Below are positions 1 to 10,560 of a DNA stretch of 13,353 bases, in pieces. The notes under the pieces were generated by a model. The model worked only from the letters and a program-made list of their open reading frames with translations, was not told the origin of the DNA and searched no databases. How positions within the stretch are numbered: position 1 is the first letter of the stretch; every line of letters starts with the position of its first letter. This stretch comes from Hymenoscyphus infarciens (taxonomy: Eukaryota > Ascomycota > Leotiomycetes > Helotiales > Helotiaceae). The stretch is taken from assembly GCA_001414345.1 (NCBI GenBank), contig LLCB01000663.1:1-13353 (forward strand), written 5' to 3'. The translations under genes and the position numbers were made by a program.

Positions 1-59
1 TTTAAATAAATATCTTATTTTAAGAACTTATTAAAATAGATTATTATATAGAAAACTAA

Positions 60-572
60 TTTAAGTAAATATATTACTTAGAATATAAAATAAATAAAAC
101 TTAGATAAAAGACTAATTTAAGTAGATATTTTATCTAAAAAACTAGTCTCTAGTATATAGATATATTACTTAGAATAGTAAAAAAACTACTAGCTTTATA
201 TAATTAAAAGTTAGAGAACTTTTATAATAATAAATAAAAGTTACTTATATCTAAGTTATATTACTAATCTTTTTAATATCTAATATAATATCTTTATAAA
301 GATATTTATATAATTAATATATTTAAAACTAGTAAACTTATATATATAGTATTTTATAATATTATAGTTATTTAACTTAGTTTTTTAAAGAGAATATTTA
401 TTAGTATTAATATTCTAAGTAAATATTTTATTTATATCTAGTTTTTAAACTAGTATAATCTCTTAAATTAGTTTTTAAAATACTATATTAATTTAAAATA
501 TTATTCTAAGTAGTATATCTACTTAGTTTAATATTCTAAGTAAATATACTATTTATATTTAGTCTTTTAAGC
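60..572. repeat. Left cluster of short palindromic (hairpin) repeats
   Basis: At least six related imperfect palindromes occur, each built as arm, TATAT-like centre, inverted arm. They lie at 61-81, 118-137, 157-173 (half-eroded), 415-441, 506-526 and 536-562. The clearest is 506-526, with perfect 8-base arms CTAAGTAG and CTACTTAG around TATAT. The first two share the lead-in ACTAATTTAAGTA with a 57-base spacing (55-67 and 112-124). A second family relation is the direct repeat 411-449 / 532-570. The same motif recurs at the right end of the window. The function is unknown; eroded terminal or subterminal repeats of a transposon or a satellite are the main possibilities. Confidence 0.65.
411..570 (+). 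repeat. Direct repeat pair, 39 bp, 121-bp spacing
   Basis: Positions 411-449 and 532-570 align with about six mismatches over 39 bases. Both start TATTCTAAGTAAATAT and continue through an ATTTATAT(C/T)TAGT segment. The exact 121-base offset and the embedded palindrome suggest two units of a degenerate tandem array, not a chance match. In sequence this AT-rich, chance matches of 10-12 bases are common, so the length of the match matters. Confidence 0.6.
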
Positions 573-1267
573 TTAAAGTTTATATTAGTATTATAAGTAT
601 TATAAGATATCTTATAAGTAGTTATTCTCTCTAGTATTACTTATAATATTAATATCTATAGATATACTACGTTTCTTTAATTAGTTAAACCTAGTTTAGT
701 AGTATATATATATATAATATTATATATATTAAGATATTAGATTATTCTTTAAATAAGTGTTATATCTCTTAATAGCTTATTTCTTACTTACTTTAATATA
801 TTCTACTTTTTATTTTATACTTATATTATCTAATACTAAGTATTAAAAAGACCTAGGTCTATAATAATTAAACTACTCTATATACTACGTTTTTATAATA
901 TACCTTTCTACTAAGTAATAACTATTAAGTATACTACTTTAGTATTTATAAAATATTTATTACTTTTATAAGTTCTTTTATAAGTAGCTCTTTTAATAAT
1001 AAAGTATTTAAATATATTATCTAGTAGTATAATAAATCTAATAATTATATAGCTTAGTTTTAAGTTTTATATAAGAATATATAAGATATTAATCTCTACT
1101 ACTTTATTAAGTAGTATTTTAGATTTCTAGTAAATAAAAAACTCTATATTATTAATAGAATACTTCTTTTACTAATTCTTTAAAGATAGTAAATAGACCT
1201 TAGTACTACTTACTTTATATAAATTAAAAATATATAAACTAAGATTAGGTTTTTAAGAAATATAAGA

Positions 1268-2410
1268 GATGTTAATATTCTTATATAATATTATAACTTA
1301 TTTAAAGAACTTAGGTTTACTTATCTAAAGTATAACTCTACTATATATAAGTTACTTAAAGTAAAACTTTAATATAAGTTTAAAAACTAGAAAGCTTATT
1401 TATAATTAGTATACTTTTTTACTCTACTTTATTTTATCTTATACTTTACTAAGAAAAACTCTTATTTATAAGAATTAGCTTTTTATTATTACTTAAATCT
1501 ATTAACCTTTTATTCTAAATATAAATTTTCTTAAGCTTACTAAGTTTTAAAAGATAAAGATATAAATAATAAGAAAGAAAATAAAGTATTTTATAATATA
1601 GAATTAATTCTCTACTCTTATATATATATAATAATACTAGACTAGCTTAATAAACTCTAATATTATATTAAGCTTAAAAAGATAGAGAAGGATATATAAT
1701 AATAATAAGATAATAAGACTATTTATATTATAATATATAAAATAGATAAAGAAGTAGTTAAAGAAATAAGTATACTAGCTTTATTTCTTAGTCTCTCTAT
1801 TTATATTACTTATATTAAATAAGTCTTATATTTAAGTATTTAAAATAAATATAAAATAAATTACTAAATAATATTAAAACTTCTTTATATTAGTTTTATA
1901 TCTATAACTAATTAACTATTACTAATATATAAGTATAGTTATATCTAATACTACTTACTAACCTAATAAAAAGAGAAGAACTTAAGTATAATTAAATAAG
2001 TTTTAGTAGATTAATATTATAAGAGTTTAGTATTAGGTTTATATATATAAAAGTAATAGAAGATTATTTATTTTAAAAGAACTACTTATTTAGAATTTCT
2101 ATTAGTTATCTTATATCTTCTTTTAAAAGAAGAAAAGATAGTCTTAAAAGTCTTTTAAGCTTTAGTTTCTAAAGTTAAATTTAATTATATAAAGAATATT
2201 CCTCTTCTTTAAGCTTATAAGAAGTAATTAAAATATAGATATAGTAATATAAGTAAAAGAATAAAGTATAGTATTAATAAATCTAAAGTCTAGAAATATT
2301 AAGAGTAATAACTTATTTAGAAATATAGTATCTATTAAAATATATATTAGTAAAAAGTATAACTAGAAACTTAATAACTACTAAAACCCTTTACTATACT
2401 TTTAACTAAT
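1268..2410 (+). pseudogene. Possible decayed coding stretch, unidentified
   Basis: The + strand turns purine-rich here (runs of AAG, GAA, AGA). One frame can be followed without a shift from 1268 to 2410, about 380 codons. Its stop density is high (roughly 12% of codons, TAA/TAG only), which is hardly better than expected by chance at this composition, so support is weak. Readable stretches include Lys/Glu/Asp/Asn-rich segments near 1550-1600 and 1675-1760 and a Leu/Lys/Glu segment near 2105-2150. Many Tyr codons may be former Cys or His. I do not recognise a family; I considered a fungal tyrosine-recombinase-like (DUF3435) protein but found no catalytic signature. The ATG at 1269-1271 is one base out of this frame and is not a credible start. 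Confidence 0.25.
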
Positions 2411-2645
2411 CTTTAAATATAAAAAAGGAAATTTTAAAAAAAGAGAACCTACTAATAAGAAATATAACTAAGTTAAAGACCTCTATTCTAGACTTTAAAC
2501 TAATTTTTAAATATAAAGAAGAAAATTCTTAAAAAGAAGAAACTACTAATAAGAAAGGACTTAAAAACTTATAACTATAACCTTCTATTAATCCTTAAAT
2601 ATAAAAAAGGAAATTCTAAAGAAAGAGAATATTTAAAGACTTAAA
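2405..2645 (+). repeat. Three-copy tandem repeat, about 94/88-bp period
   Basis: Three degenerate copies begin at 2405, 2499 and about 2587 (spacings 94 and 88). Each opens with A(C/T)TAAT, followed by a stretch of the form TTAAATATAAA, a purine-rich run (AAGGAAATT or AAGAAAATT) and a lysine/glutamate-codon-like segment. Copies 1 and 2 also share a CTACTAATAAGAAA block (2449-2462 and about 2543-2556). The spacings are not multiples of three, so as it stands this is not an in-frame protein repeat, although later indels could have broken one. Copy 3 is truncated after about 2645. Confidence 0.6.
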
Positions 2646-3291
2646 GATACTAGTTTATATATAATAGTAACTCTAATCTACCTTTTATACTCTAATAACT
2701 ATTACTTTAATAAACTTAAAAGATATAAATAGACTTCTAATAATTAGTTAATATTTTATAATAATCTAAAGAATATATAAATAGCTTATATAAGAAAGTA
2801 AAGAGGTTAAAAATCTATTAAAAAAAGCTTTAAGTAATATATAACTAAATTTTATATTAATTATTTAAATAGAGAGTTTAAGATTATATTATTATAAATA
2901 ATAGTTTTACTTAAAAAGTTAACTATATTAAGAGTATTTATAATAAGATAAGATAGAATACTTCTACTTCTTCTTATAAATACTAAATAAAATAAGAGAT
3001 TACTTAATATCCTAGTATTAGAAGTAAATAGACTAGTTAAATCTAGTAGTATAGTTTTTAATAAATTTATTAATTAATATAATTATAATATTAGTTATAA
3101 GCTTTCTCTAAGTTTAAGTTATAATATTAAAAAGTATAGTAATATATATAGGTAGATAAGAGGCGTTTTAAGTAGTATAAGTTATCTACTTTCTTAACTT
3201 CTTATTATTTAAGTATTTAATATACTCTAAAGTAAGTTTATATTTAATATAATATATAAAATTTATAACTAATAAAGTTAAATAACTCTTA
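2646..3291. other. Degenerate stretch, no gene identified
   Basis: Part of this stretch (about 2750-3000) is purine-rich on the + strand and reads as a Lys/Asn/Ile-rich, coiled-coil-like peptide in one frame, but stops are dense and no family is recognisable. A CpG survives at 3164. The strand bias flips to pyrimidine-rich after about 3350, where the next decayed gene lies on the other strand. Confidence 0.4.
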
Positions 3292-4497
3292 TTAATTATT
3301 AGAATAATTATTTAAATAAAGTAGAATTAGATCTTATATTTTAAGTTTATTTAGTTTACTTTTTCTTTTTAGAATAATAGCTAGTAATTATAAAATATAC
3401 TATATTATAAACTTTTCTATTAAATATAATAGAGTTAAGTCTAGCCTTTTAATAAAAAAGTAAGGTTTTATCTTAAATAAATAGATTAACTTATAATTCC
3501 TTCTAATAGTCTTCTACTTACTTTCTAGTTATATTCTATAATAGTAATTAATACTTATATTATTCTATACTATATACTTAAGATATTTAAAGTATATAAG
3601 AAGTATAGTCTTACTAAGTAGTATTATTATATCCTTATTATACCTAAATCTAGAATAGTATATAGTAACTAATAATCTAAGTAGACTTTTATCTATAGCC
3701 TTAGTAGCCTTTTTAAGCTTTATATATATTCTAAGCTATTTCTAATTAAAGATATAGACTAAAATTATTATTAGCTTACTTTTAGTAGTTATAGCTCTTC
3801 TCTCTTATTCTATCTCTAATAGTATATTATATTTTATCTTATCTATATACTCTTCTAAGTTAATTAAGTTTTTATTTAAAGCTATTTTTATAAACTTTTA
3901 TAAGGTTTTTATTATAACTTAATAAAAATAAAACTCTAGATTTTTAGTCTTAATTTTAGACTATCTAAGATACTTAAGCTTACTAGTATTCTAGGTAGAG
4001 TATAAAAGAGGCTCTAACTCTTTTTTATTCTTATTCTTTCTCTCTTATATTTTTAGAATATTTAATAGTATATAAAAGGTATTTTAAAGCTTAATTAAAA
4101 GATATAAAATAATATATTACTTAATATCTATTTTTAAAACTACTATATTTTTAAGGAATTTTAAGTCTAAACTTTATATAACTTATTTAAACTAATAAAG
4201 TAGATATATCTATTAAAAAGTATATAGTATACTTAAAAGCTTACTAAAAAACTTATATACTTTAGTATTAACTTCTAAAGTTATAAACTAATCTATAAAG
4301 TCTTTAATATTATCTTTAATTACTTTATTAATATTATTATCCTTATTTTTAGAATTATAATATATCTTACTTTTTATATTATAAAATATATCTTCTTTAG
4401 AGTTATTATAAAACTTAGAGTTTTTAACTTTATTATTTATAACTTCTATATTATTAAATATAATATTAATACTACTATTAGTCTTAATAATACTACT
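3292..4497 (-). pseudogene. Decayed 402-codon reading frame, unidentified protein
   Basis: Reading leftward from 4497, one frame runs 402 codons to the TAA at 3292-3294 with no shift. I checked the phase at 3472, 3763 and 3835. About 23 codons (near 6%) are TAA/TAG, clearly fewer than in other coding-like stretches here, and each can be explained as a mutated Gln or Trp codon. The first 75 codons or so are rich in Asn, Lys, Asp and Ser, which RIP would produce from an acidic, low-complexity N-terminus. The remainder is Lys/Leu/Ile-rich and globular-looking, with a Lys/Arg-rich C-terminus. The original start cannot be placed because the - strand contains no ATG. It lies between repeat arrays, as a transposon gene would. 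I do not recognise the family; neither reverse-transcriptase nor clear hAT or DDE motifs were seen. Confidence 0.5.
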
Positions 4498-5864
4498 CTA
4501 GTTATCTATATTAGAGTATTTATAGATTATTAGCTTAAAATAAAAGAAGCTAATATAAACTTATATTTAAACTATTTATTAAATATAAAGCTTTAGTAAG
4601 AATTAAACTAGTTTTAAGATAAAACTCGGTTTCTATTATAATAATTAACCTTATAAGTATCTTAGAAATCTATAGTTTACTATAAGTTTAAGATAGGTAA
4701 TATCTAGTTATAAAAAGAGTATAGAGTTAGTTATTAACTATTTATTAGATTAATAACTTAGTTAATATAAAGTAAAAGTATATAAGAAATATTAAGATCT
4801 TAGTATAAGTCTTTAATATAAAAATAAAGTACTAGTTATTTATAAAGAAGAATAAGTATAAGATATATTAGAAGTTTTTAATAGAGAAGAAAGGAATAAG
4901 TAAGGTTTAAATAAAGTAAACCTTAACTACTAAAAATAAGAGTACTATTAAAGAAGAGAGTAGATTAAGTATAATTAACTACTTTCTAAAGTTAAAAAAG
5001 AGCTAGATAATAACTTAATATAAGTTAGAAATACTTTTTTAAATTAAAAGGTTTAAATATAAAATAAAAATTTAAGATCTTATAAGGTTTTATATAAGTT
5101 ATTATTAAAAAGAAGTCTAAAGAACTAAACTATTAGTAAATAATACCTAACTATTAAGAAAAGGCTAGAATAATTACTTATATTACTCTTAGATAGCTAG
5201 CTTCTTAAATATTTAATTTCTTATAATAAAGACTTTTATAAGTGTTTTTATAACTACTTTTATTATTATCTCTAACTTATTAACCTTTTAACTTATTTTA
5301 CTATTTTTATAAACTCTACTTTTATATATAAATAAGTATATTTAATATACTACTATTAATTATATTATAGAAGAATAGTTAGAATCTAAGTAATTAGAAA
5401 TCCTAAGTAAAAGAGAGTATCTTAAAGTATAAAACTAATAATAAGTATTCTTATTACTTAGAATATTACTTCTTAGAGTAATTATAGCCTAATTAAGTAT
5501 AAGATATTAGAATATACTTATAATAAAATAGATATATTATTATAATATATAGTACTTCTAATTCTTAAACTTATTTTATAGATTTAGATAAAACTCCTCT
5601 CTCTAGTAATACTAAACCTTCTCTAATATATTCTTAACCTAAGTTCTAATTCTTAAATTATATATTTATATTTTTAAAATATCTTAATAGTTATAGTTTT
5701 TATTATATATATTACCTCTTATTAGTTCTTATTAGTAATAAAAAGGTTATAAAGCTATAAGTAAGAAGGTATATAGTCTTAGTTTCTTATAAGCTATAAA
5801 AGACTTTTTAGAGTAGTTAAGACTAATTCTCTCTAACTTACTCTTATTACTAATACTTACTATT
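4498..5864. other. Degenerate stretch, weak + strand coding bias to about 5240
   Basis: From about 4540 to 5240 the + strand is purine-rich with many AAG, AGA and GAA triplets (for example 4845-4900 and 4930-4975), which hints at a former + strand gene divergent from the 3292-4497 frame. TAA/TAG are too frequent for me to fix a frame or a product. From 5240 to 5860 no coding bias is visible. Residual CpG (4627) and TpG (5243) each occur once. Confidence 0.35.
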
Positions 5865-6060
5865 AATTAAACTTCTTAGTATACTTTATTTAGTAGTATT
5901 ATAAATACTTAGTAATTATAATTAAATTTCCTATTATACTAGTATTTATTATTAATTAAACTTTTTAATACCTCTTATCTAATAATATTTTAAGTATTTA
6001 ATAGTTATAATTAAATTTCTTAGTATATTTTATCTAATTATATTTTAAGTATTTAGCTTT
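5865..6060. repeat. Minisatellite, about 55 bp x 4
   Basis: Four units begin with AATTAA(A)(C/T)TT at 5865, 5920, 5954 and 6009 (lengths 55, 34, 55 and 52). A partial fifth start, AATTAACTT, lies at 6061. Units 1, 3 and 4 share the order AATTAAA-C/T-TT, then TTAGTATA or TTAATACC, then a TTATCTAAT-like block, then a TAAGTATTTA or AAATACTTA block. Unit 2 lacks about 21 bases. The period is not a multiple of three, so a protein repeat is unlikely. Confidence 0.65.
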
Positions 6061-8479
6061 AATTAACTTATATATATATATAGCGTCTTTTATAATTAGT
6101 TTTATAAGATATAACTTTAATAAAAGGCTTTAATAGTATTTTAAGTTATAAGGCTTTATTATAATAGAGATAGAGCTTCTTTAGAACTATTAGTATCTAA
6201 ACGTCTTATTCTAGTAAAGAGTTCTTATACTCTTAGTCTTATTCTAAAAAAGGTTTTATTAGTATAGTATAAAGAAAGAGTAATTATAGTACTTTTAAGA
6301 TCCTTATATTAAAGCTAGTACTATTTTTCTTATATATCTCTATCTCTAACTTTAATCTTATACTAATATTATAGAATCTATAATACTATACCTTCTTAGA
6401 TATATATACTTACTAGGCTATAAAAGGGATCTCTTTAAACTAAGATATATATAAATCTATAAAAGAAACTCTTTATATACCTTTTAAACTAGATAATTAA
6501 ATATATAGCTAACCTTAACTATAAATTTTACTTAATTCTACTATTTCTAGAAGTATAAATTCTCTACTAAACTATTATTTACTAAATTTACCTTTTATAT
6601 TTTATATATTAAAGAAATATTAAAAACTATATTATTATAATATTAATATATAAACTACTTATAAAAAAGAATAGAGTTATATACTAGCTAGTTAGTATAT
6701 TTCTAACTATTATAACTAGTATAAAATCTTAAAAGTATATTTATCTTCTATCTTTTAAACCTTTACTAACCTTTATAGTAAATCTTTAGTATTCTAATAT
6801 AATAACGCTTTTATAGTAAAGATAGTTATACTCTACTTATTTTATAATTTATAACTAATATTCTCTTATACCTAGGCCTTTATTAATAGAATATAGTCTT
6901 CTACTTTATATTATAGTCTTAGTAGTTAGAGAAGTAGATCTAGTAGTAGTAATTTAGTTAGTTCTTCTTATAGAGCTCTAAATACTATAAATATTTAGCT
7001 ACTTTACCTTACTATTCTAATTATACTAGCTTAAACTATAAGAGAGAAATATATAAATAATATAATTCTAATACTAAATATATTAAAGATAGTAAGTATA
7101 CTATTTTTATAGAATATATCTAGTTTTAAATCTAACTAATTATATTTAAGTATCCTCTTTTTTTATATTTAAAGATATTAACTTAAGTACTTTCTTAAAC
7201 CTCTTTTATATTATTTTAGTTTAATATTTTATTATAGTTATAAATAAATACTTTTAAAAACTTAATAAGCTTACTTAAAAATATAAATACTAGTTATATA
7301 TCTATAAATAATAACTACCTTTTAATTCTCTCTTAGCTATATTCTAAGTAATAAGAGATATATTATATAGCTAAGAAATATCTACTAGTTTTATATTAAA
7401 AAGAAAAGTATTAAAAAGTATTATAAGTATATTAAATAAAATACTTAAAACTAGAGAGGTTAAACTTCTAAGCTAGAAAGAGAGTTATTATATTATAGAT
7501 CTAGTAAAGATACTATAAATTAGGTACTTATAAGTATTTATAGTTATAGTTTTTAATACTTTATAATTAGTTAAAGAACTTTAATCTAAGCTCTTTTAAA
7601 TTACTTTTACTAATAGTATTTCTTTTTATTCTCTTCTTCTTATACTTCTTTTCTCTTTATTATTCTCTACTTTTAATAATTATTATTAAAAAGAGAGCTA
7701 GTAGCTATCTATTATTTAAGTAATAGATTTATTTATTTATTTATTATAAACTCTAGTAATTTATTACTTAGTATTTATTTAAATCTCTTCTTTATATAAA
7801 TTCTTTAAAATTAAAAGCTTTTATCTCTTAGAAATTATTAACTAGATTATTCTATTTTTAAATTAATCTTAGAACTATAAATAGTTTACTTTCTTTTTAT
7901 ATTTTATATATAATAATATTAATTAGATTAAGCTAAAGTAAAATAAGTAAAGAAACTAAGCTAATTATAGTATACTTAGTAGAGTATAGTTAAGTTCTCT
8001 TATAACTAACTATAAAGTTCTTAGTTAAGTATAGTCTAGTTCTATTACCTCTATTAACTTTAGCCTAATATAGTCTAGTTTACTTAATACTAAGTATATT
8101 ACCTTCTATTAAGCTAAGCTATTAGAAATAGATAAGTTAGCTATATAATTAAGTATTTAAAAAATATAATACTTTTATACTTATAAATCCTAATAAAGTA
8201 TTATTATTAAGAAACTAATCCTCTTACTTAAGCTATAATCTTATATTAAATCTTTTCTTAAGATTCTTTATAATTTAGTCTACTAAGTATCTTAGCTTTA
8301 TATAAATAATAATATTAATACTAAGAGTTAGTTCTTAGATTAGGATACTTATTTTAACTAAATAGTTTTTATAAAAGACTTTAATAATATTATTATTATT
8401 TAGTCTTAACTTTAAAAGTTAACTAAGTAAAAGATAAAAGAATTATATTAATACTTACTTTACTTAGTATTAAGAGTAT
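6061..8479. other. Degenerate stretch without a recognisable gene
   Basis: No gene can be assigned. Three sub-areas are worth noting. Positions 6160-6480 have slightly higher residual G+C and two CpG sites nearby (6084, 6202). Positions 6890-6965 read as a serine-rich or valine-rich run depending on frame. Positions 7615-7690 are strongly pyrimidine-rich on the + strand, reading on the - strand as a Lys/Arg/Glu-rich segment. A long - strand frame that I tried to follow from 8870 to 7513 changes phase along the way, so I do not annotate it. Confidence 0.4.
6418..6475 (+). repeat. Short direct repeat pair, 39-bp period
   Basis: CTATAAAAGGGATCTCTTTA at 6418-6437 and CTATAAAAGAAACTCTTTA at 6457-6475 are near copies 39 bases apart, joined by an AT-only spacer. 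Each contains TATAAAAG, which resembles a TATA box. In this composition that is weak evidence for a promoter, so I call only the repeat. Confidence 0.45.
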
Positions 8480-9511
8480 AATAATTAGACTTCTTTTATA
8501 TAATATTATAAAATTTTTAACTTTATTACTAAATATATAATAGTAGTATTCTTTAATAGATATAAACTACTTATTTATATAAACTTTAAGATAGATGTTA
8601 TTATACTTCTATATTTTATCTTATATAAATAAAATTATTATATTCTAATATCTAGCTATTATAATAAGATATATATTATTATTAATAGTAGGTTTATAGT
8701 TCCTTTATATACTTTAAAACTACTTTATATCCTCTACTAATTATACTAAGCTTAGAAGTATTAGTAGACTTAGATAAGAATATAAGGATTTAATTAAACT
8801 AAATTTATTAAAGAAAGGTTTAATAAGTTAAAAACTAGATATAGGTTAATAATTATAACTAAGAGGAGGGTTTATAATTTAGATAAAGTTTTAGAGTTTA
8901 TTAAAACTAGTACTAGAATAATACTTTATAATTAGTATAAGATTTAAGTTAAAAATAAGTAAAGGTAATTATCTTCTTTTATAATAGATATAATAAAAGA
9001 AAGTAGTATTACTTTCTTTAATAAAAGTACTAATACTTACTACTTAATATAAATAAGATAAAAACCTTTAAAGCTTAAAAAAGTTAATTAATAATATATC
9101 TTATATAAATATATATCTTTATTCTAACTTAGAAGTCTATTATAAGAAACTTAAGTCTTATTAATAATACTAATTAATTATATTATAATTATTAGTAAAT
9201 TATTATTAGCTTTACTAATAGAGAAGAAAAAAGTACTATTAATAAGTAATATAATAATACTTAAATATAGAATATATTAAGCTAAATTCCTATAACTAAT
9301 TCTAACTACTTAAACTATTATTCTTATATTTTTTACTATTATAGTAGCTTATAAGCTTATAAAACTATTATTTAATTAGATTTTAACTCTAGCTTCTATT
9401 AGATTTTTTATATACTTTTTTATATACTTCTTATAAGTTATAGTATATAAAGAACTAGGTAAGTTAATACTATATAAGTTAACTTTTCTAATAATAAGCC
9501 TATATACTTAC
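8480..9511 (+). pseudogene. Possible decayed coding stretch, unidentified
   Basis: One + strand frame holds phase from about 8480 to 9511 (344 codons; phase checked at 8582, 9209 and 9482) with roughly 7-8% TAA/TAG. From 8750 to 9000 it is purine-rich and reads as a basic Lys/Arg-rich region. From 9180 to 9500 it reads as Leu/Ile/Phe-rich, which RIP exaggerates by turning Met, Thr and Ser codons into Ile and Leu codons. It lies convergent to the LINE on the opposite strand. The opposite strand has a similar stop density over part of the range, so the strand is not certain. No domain is recognised. Confidence 0.28.
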
Positions 9512-10560
9512 TAGTAAGAGTAAGAAATAAGTAATTCTCTTAGAAGATTTATATACTACTAGACCTACTTTAGATAAATAAAGCTCTATAGTTATAATAC
9601 TAAGGTTATATATATTTAAGTATATCTATTTAAATACTTAGCTATTCTTACTAACTAGGTTTTAAGTAATATATATAAGTAAGTCTATATATATTATCTA
9701 TTAATAAGATTACTAACCTTTAGTAGTAAAATAGTAAGACCTTAATAGCTAGAGTTATATATACTACTTATACCTCTTTTTTAGTATTACTATAGTTAGT
9801 AAGAATAACTTTAGATAGCTACTATTACTACTAGAGAGTATATTAAGTCTAAACTTAACCTAGCTTCTTAAAAGAGATAAAATTCTATAATACTCTTTTT
9901 ATATAAAAAGTAATAAAAGTAATTAAATAGTTAGTTATAAAGAAAAGTAAACTTATATAGCTTTTAAAAATAAAAAAAGTATAAAAGTTAATATATTATA
10001 TTTTTAACTTAGAGTAAGTTATAAGTTAAGCTTTTCTTTTTAAAAAAAAATTATAAATTATATATTTTTATAATTATTTTCTTTTTCTTAATTTATTTAG
10101 AAAATAGAAAACTAAAGTACTTTTCTAACTAGAAAGAACTATAATCTTTTCTTATATCTTTCTTTTATTTATAACTATATCTAAGTAAGTATACTAAGAA
10201 TAAACTTAATAATACTTAATTCTTAAAAAACCTCTTTTTTATAAAAAAACTTTTTATACTTTTATAAAGTTAAGTAGTTTTTACTAAGACTTTATAAAAA
10301 TTTAAATATATATATAAGTATTTATTTTCTTTTTAAAAAGTTTATAAAATAAGAAAGAAAGTATAGTACTTTTATAAGCTATTTTTAAGAATATAATAAT
10401 ATATAGTATTATTAAGTAATAAGAGAAAGAGTATTTAAGTAAAAAAATTAAAATTCTAAAAATATATAAAAGAAGCTTATCTTATAACTTATTATATTTA
10501 AATATAATTTTCTTTAGTTTAAAATAAAAAATATATATAATATTAGCTAGAAGTTCTAGA
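9512..10560. other. Low-GC stretch downstream of LINE remnant; no domain seen
   Basis: If the LINE on the right were complete, its reverse transcriptase would begin here on the - strand. I read the three - strand frames in part and found no plausible catalytic or flanking reverse-transcriptase motif. Between about 10000 and 10680 residual G+C is visibly lower than in the LINE ORFs, the strand bias of those ORFs disappears, and homopolymer runs appear (nine A at 10042-10050). It may be a different, later-inserted or more fully mutated sequence. Positions 9640-9900 have slightly higher residual G+C but no identified content. Confidence 0.4.

Larger units (their letters stand above)
1..1267. other. 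Non-coding, very AT-rich left flank
   Basis: This stretch has the lowest residual G+C at the left side (about 8-12% in lines sampled between 60 and 360). It shows no purine or pyrimidine strand bias of the kind seen in the decayed coding segments. I found no gene. It holds the palindromic repeats described separately, a TA run near 702-716 and two of the nine residual CpG sites (670, 888). Confidence 0.6.

Noticed and set aside
1269..1271. ATG as a gene start
   Set aside because: It is one base out of the only frame that can be followed there, and TAA/TAG appear within a few codons.
1268..2410. Starship-type tyrosine recombinase (DUF3435) gene
   Set aside because: A short Lys/Asp/Asn-rich patch recalls these proteins, but no Arg/His/Tyr catalytic arrangement could be traced and stop density is near chance.
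3835..3852. Glu-Tyr-Ile-Asp-Lys-Ile read as a reverse-transcriptase YxDD motif
   Set aside because: The AAG codon cannot come from an Asp codon by RIP-type changes, and no other reverse-transcriptase motif lies around it.
5942..6124. Reverse-transcriptase-like peptide near 6105-6125 (- strand, a Lys-Pro-Phe reading)
   Set aside because: The key residue differs by a change that RIP does not make, and the neighbourhood is a minisatellite.
6418..6475. TATA-box promoters (two TATAAAAG)
   Set aside because: Such strings are expected by chance at this base composition and no intact gene follows.
7513..8870. A continuous - strand gene
   Set aside because: The phase at 8861 differs from the phase at 7513, so what looked continuous is at least two frames. 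No family was recognised.
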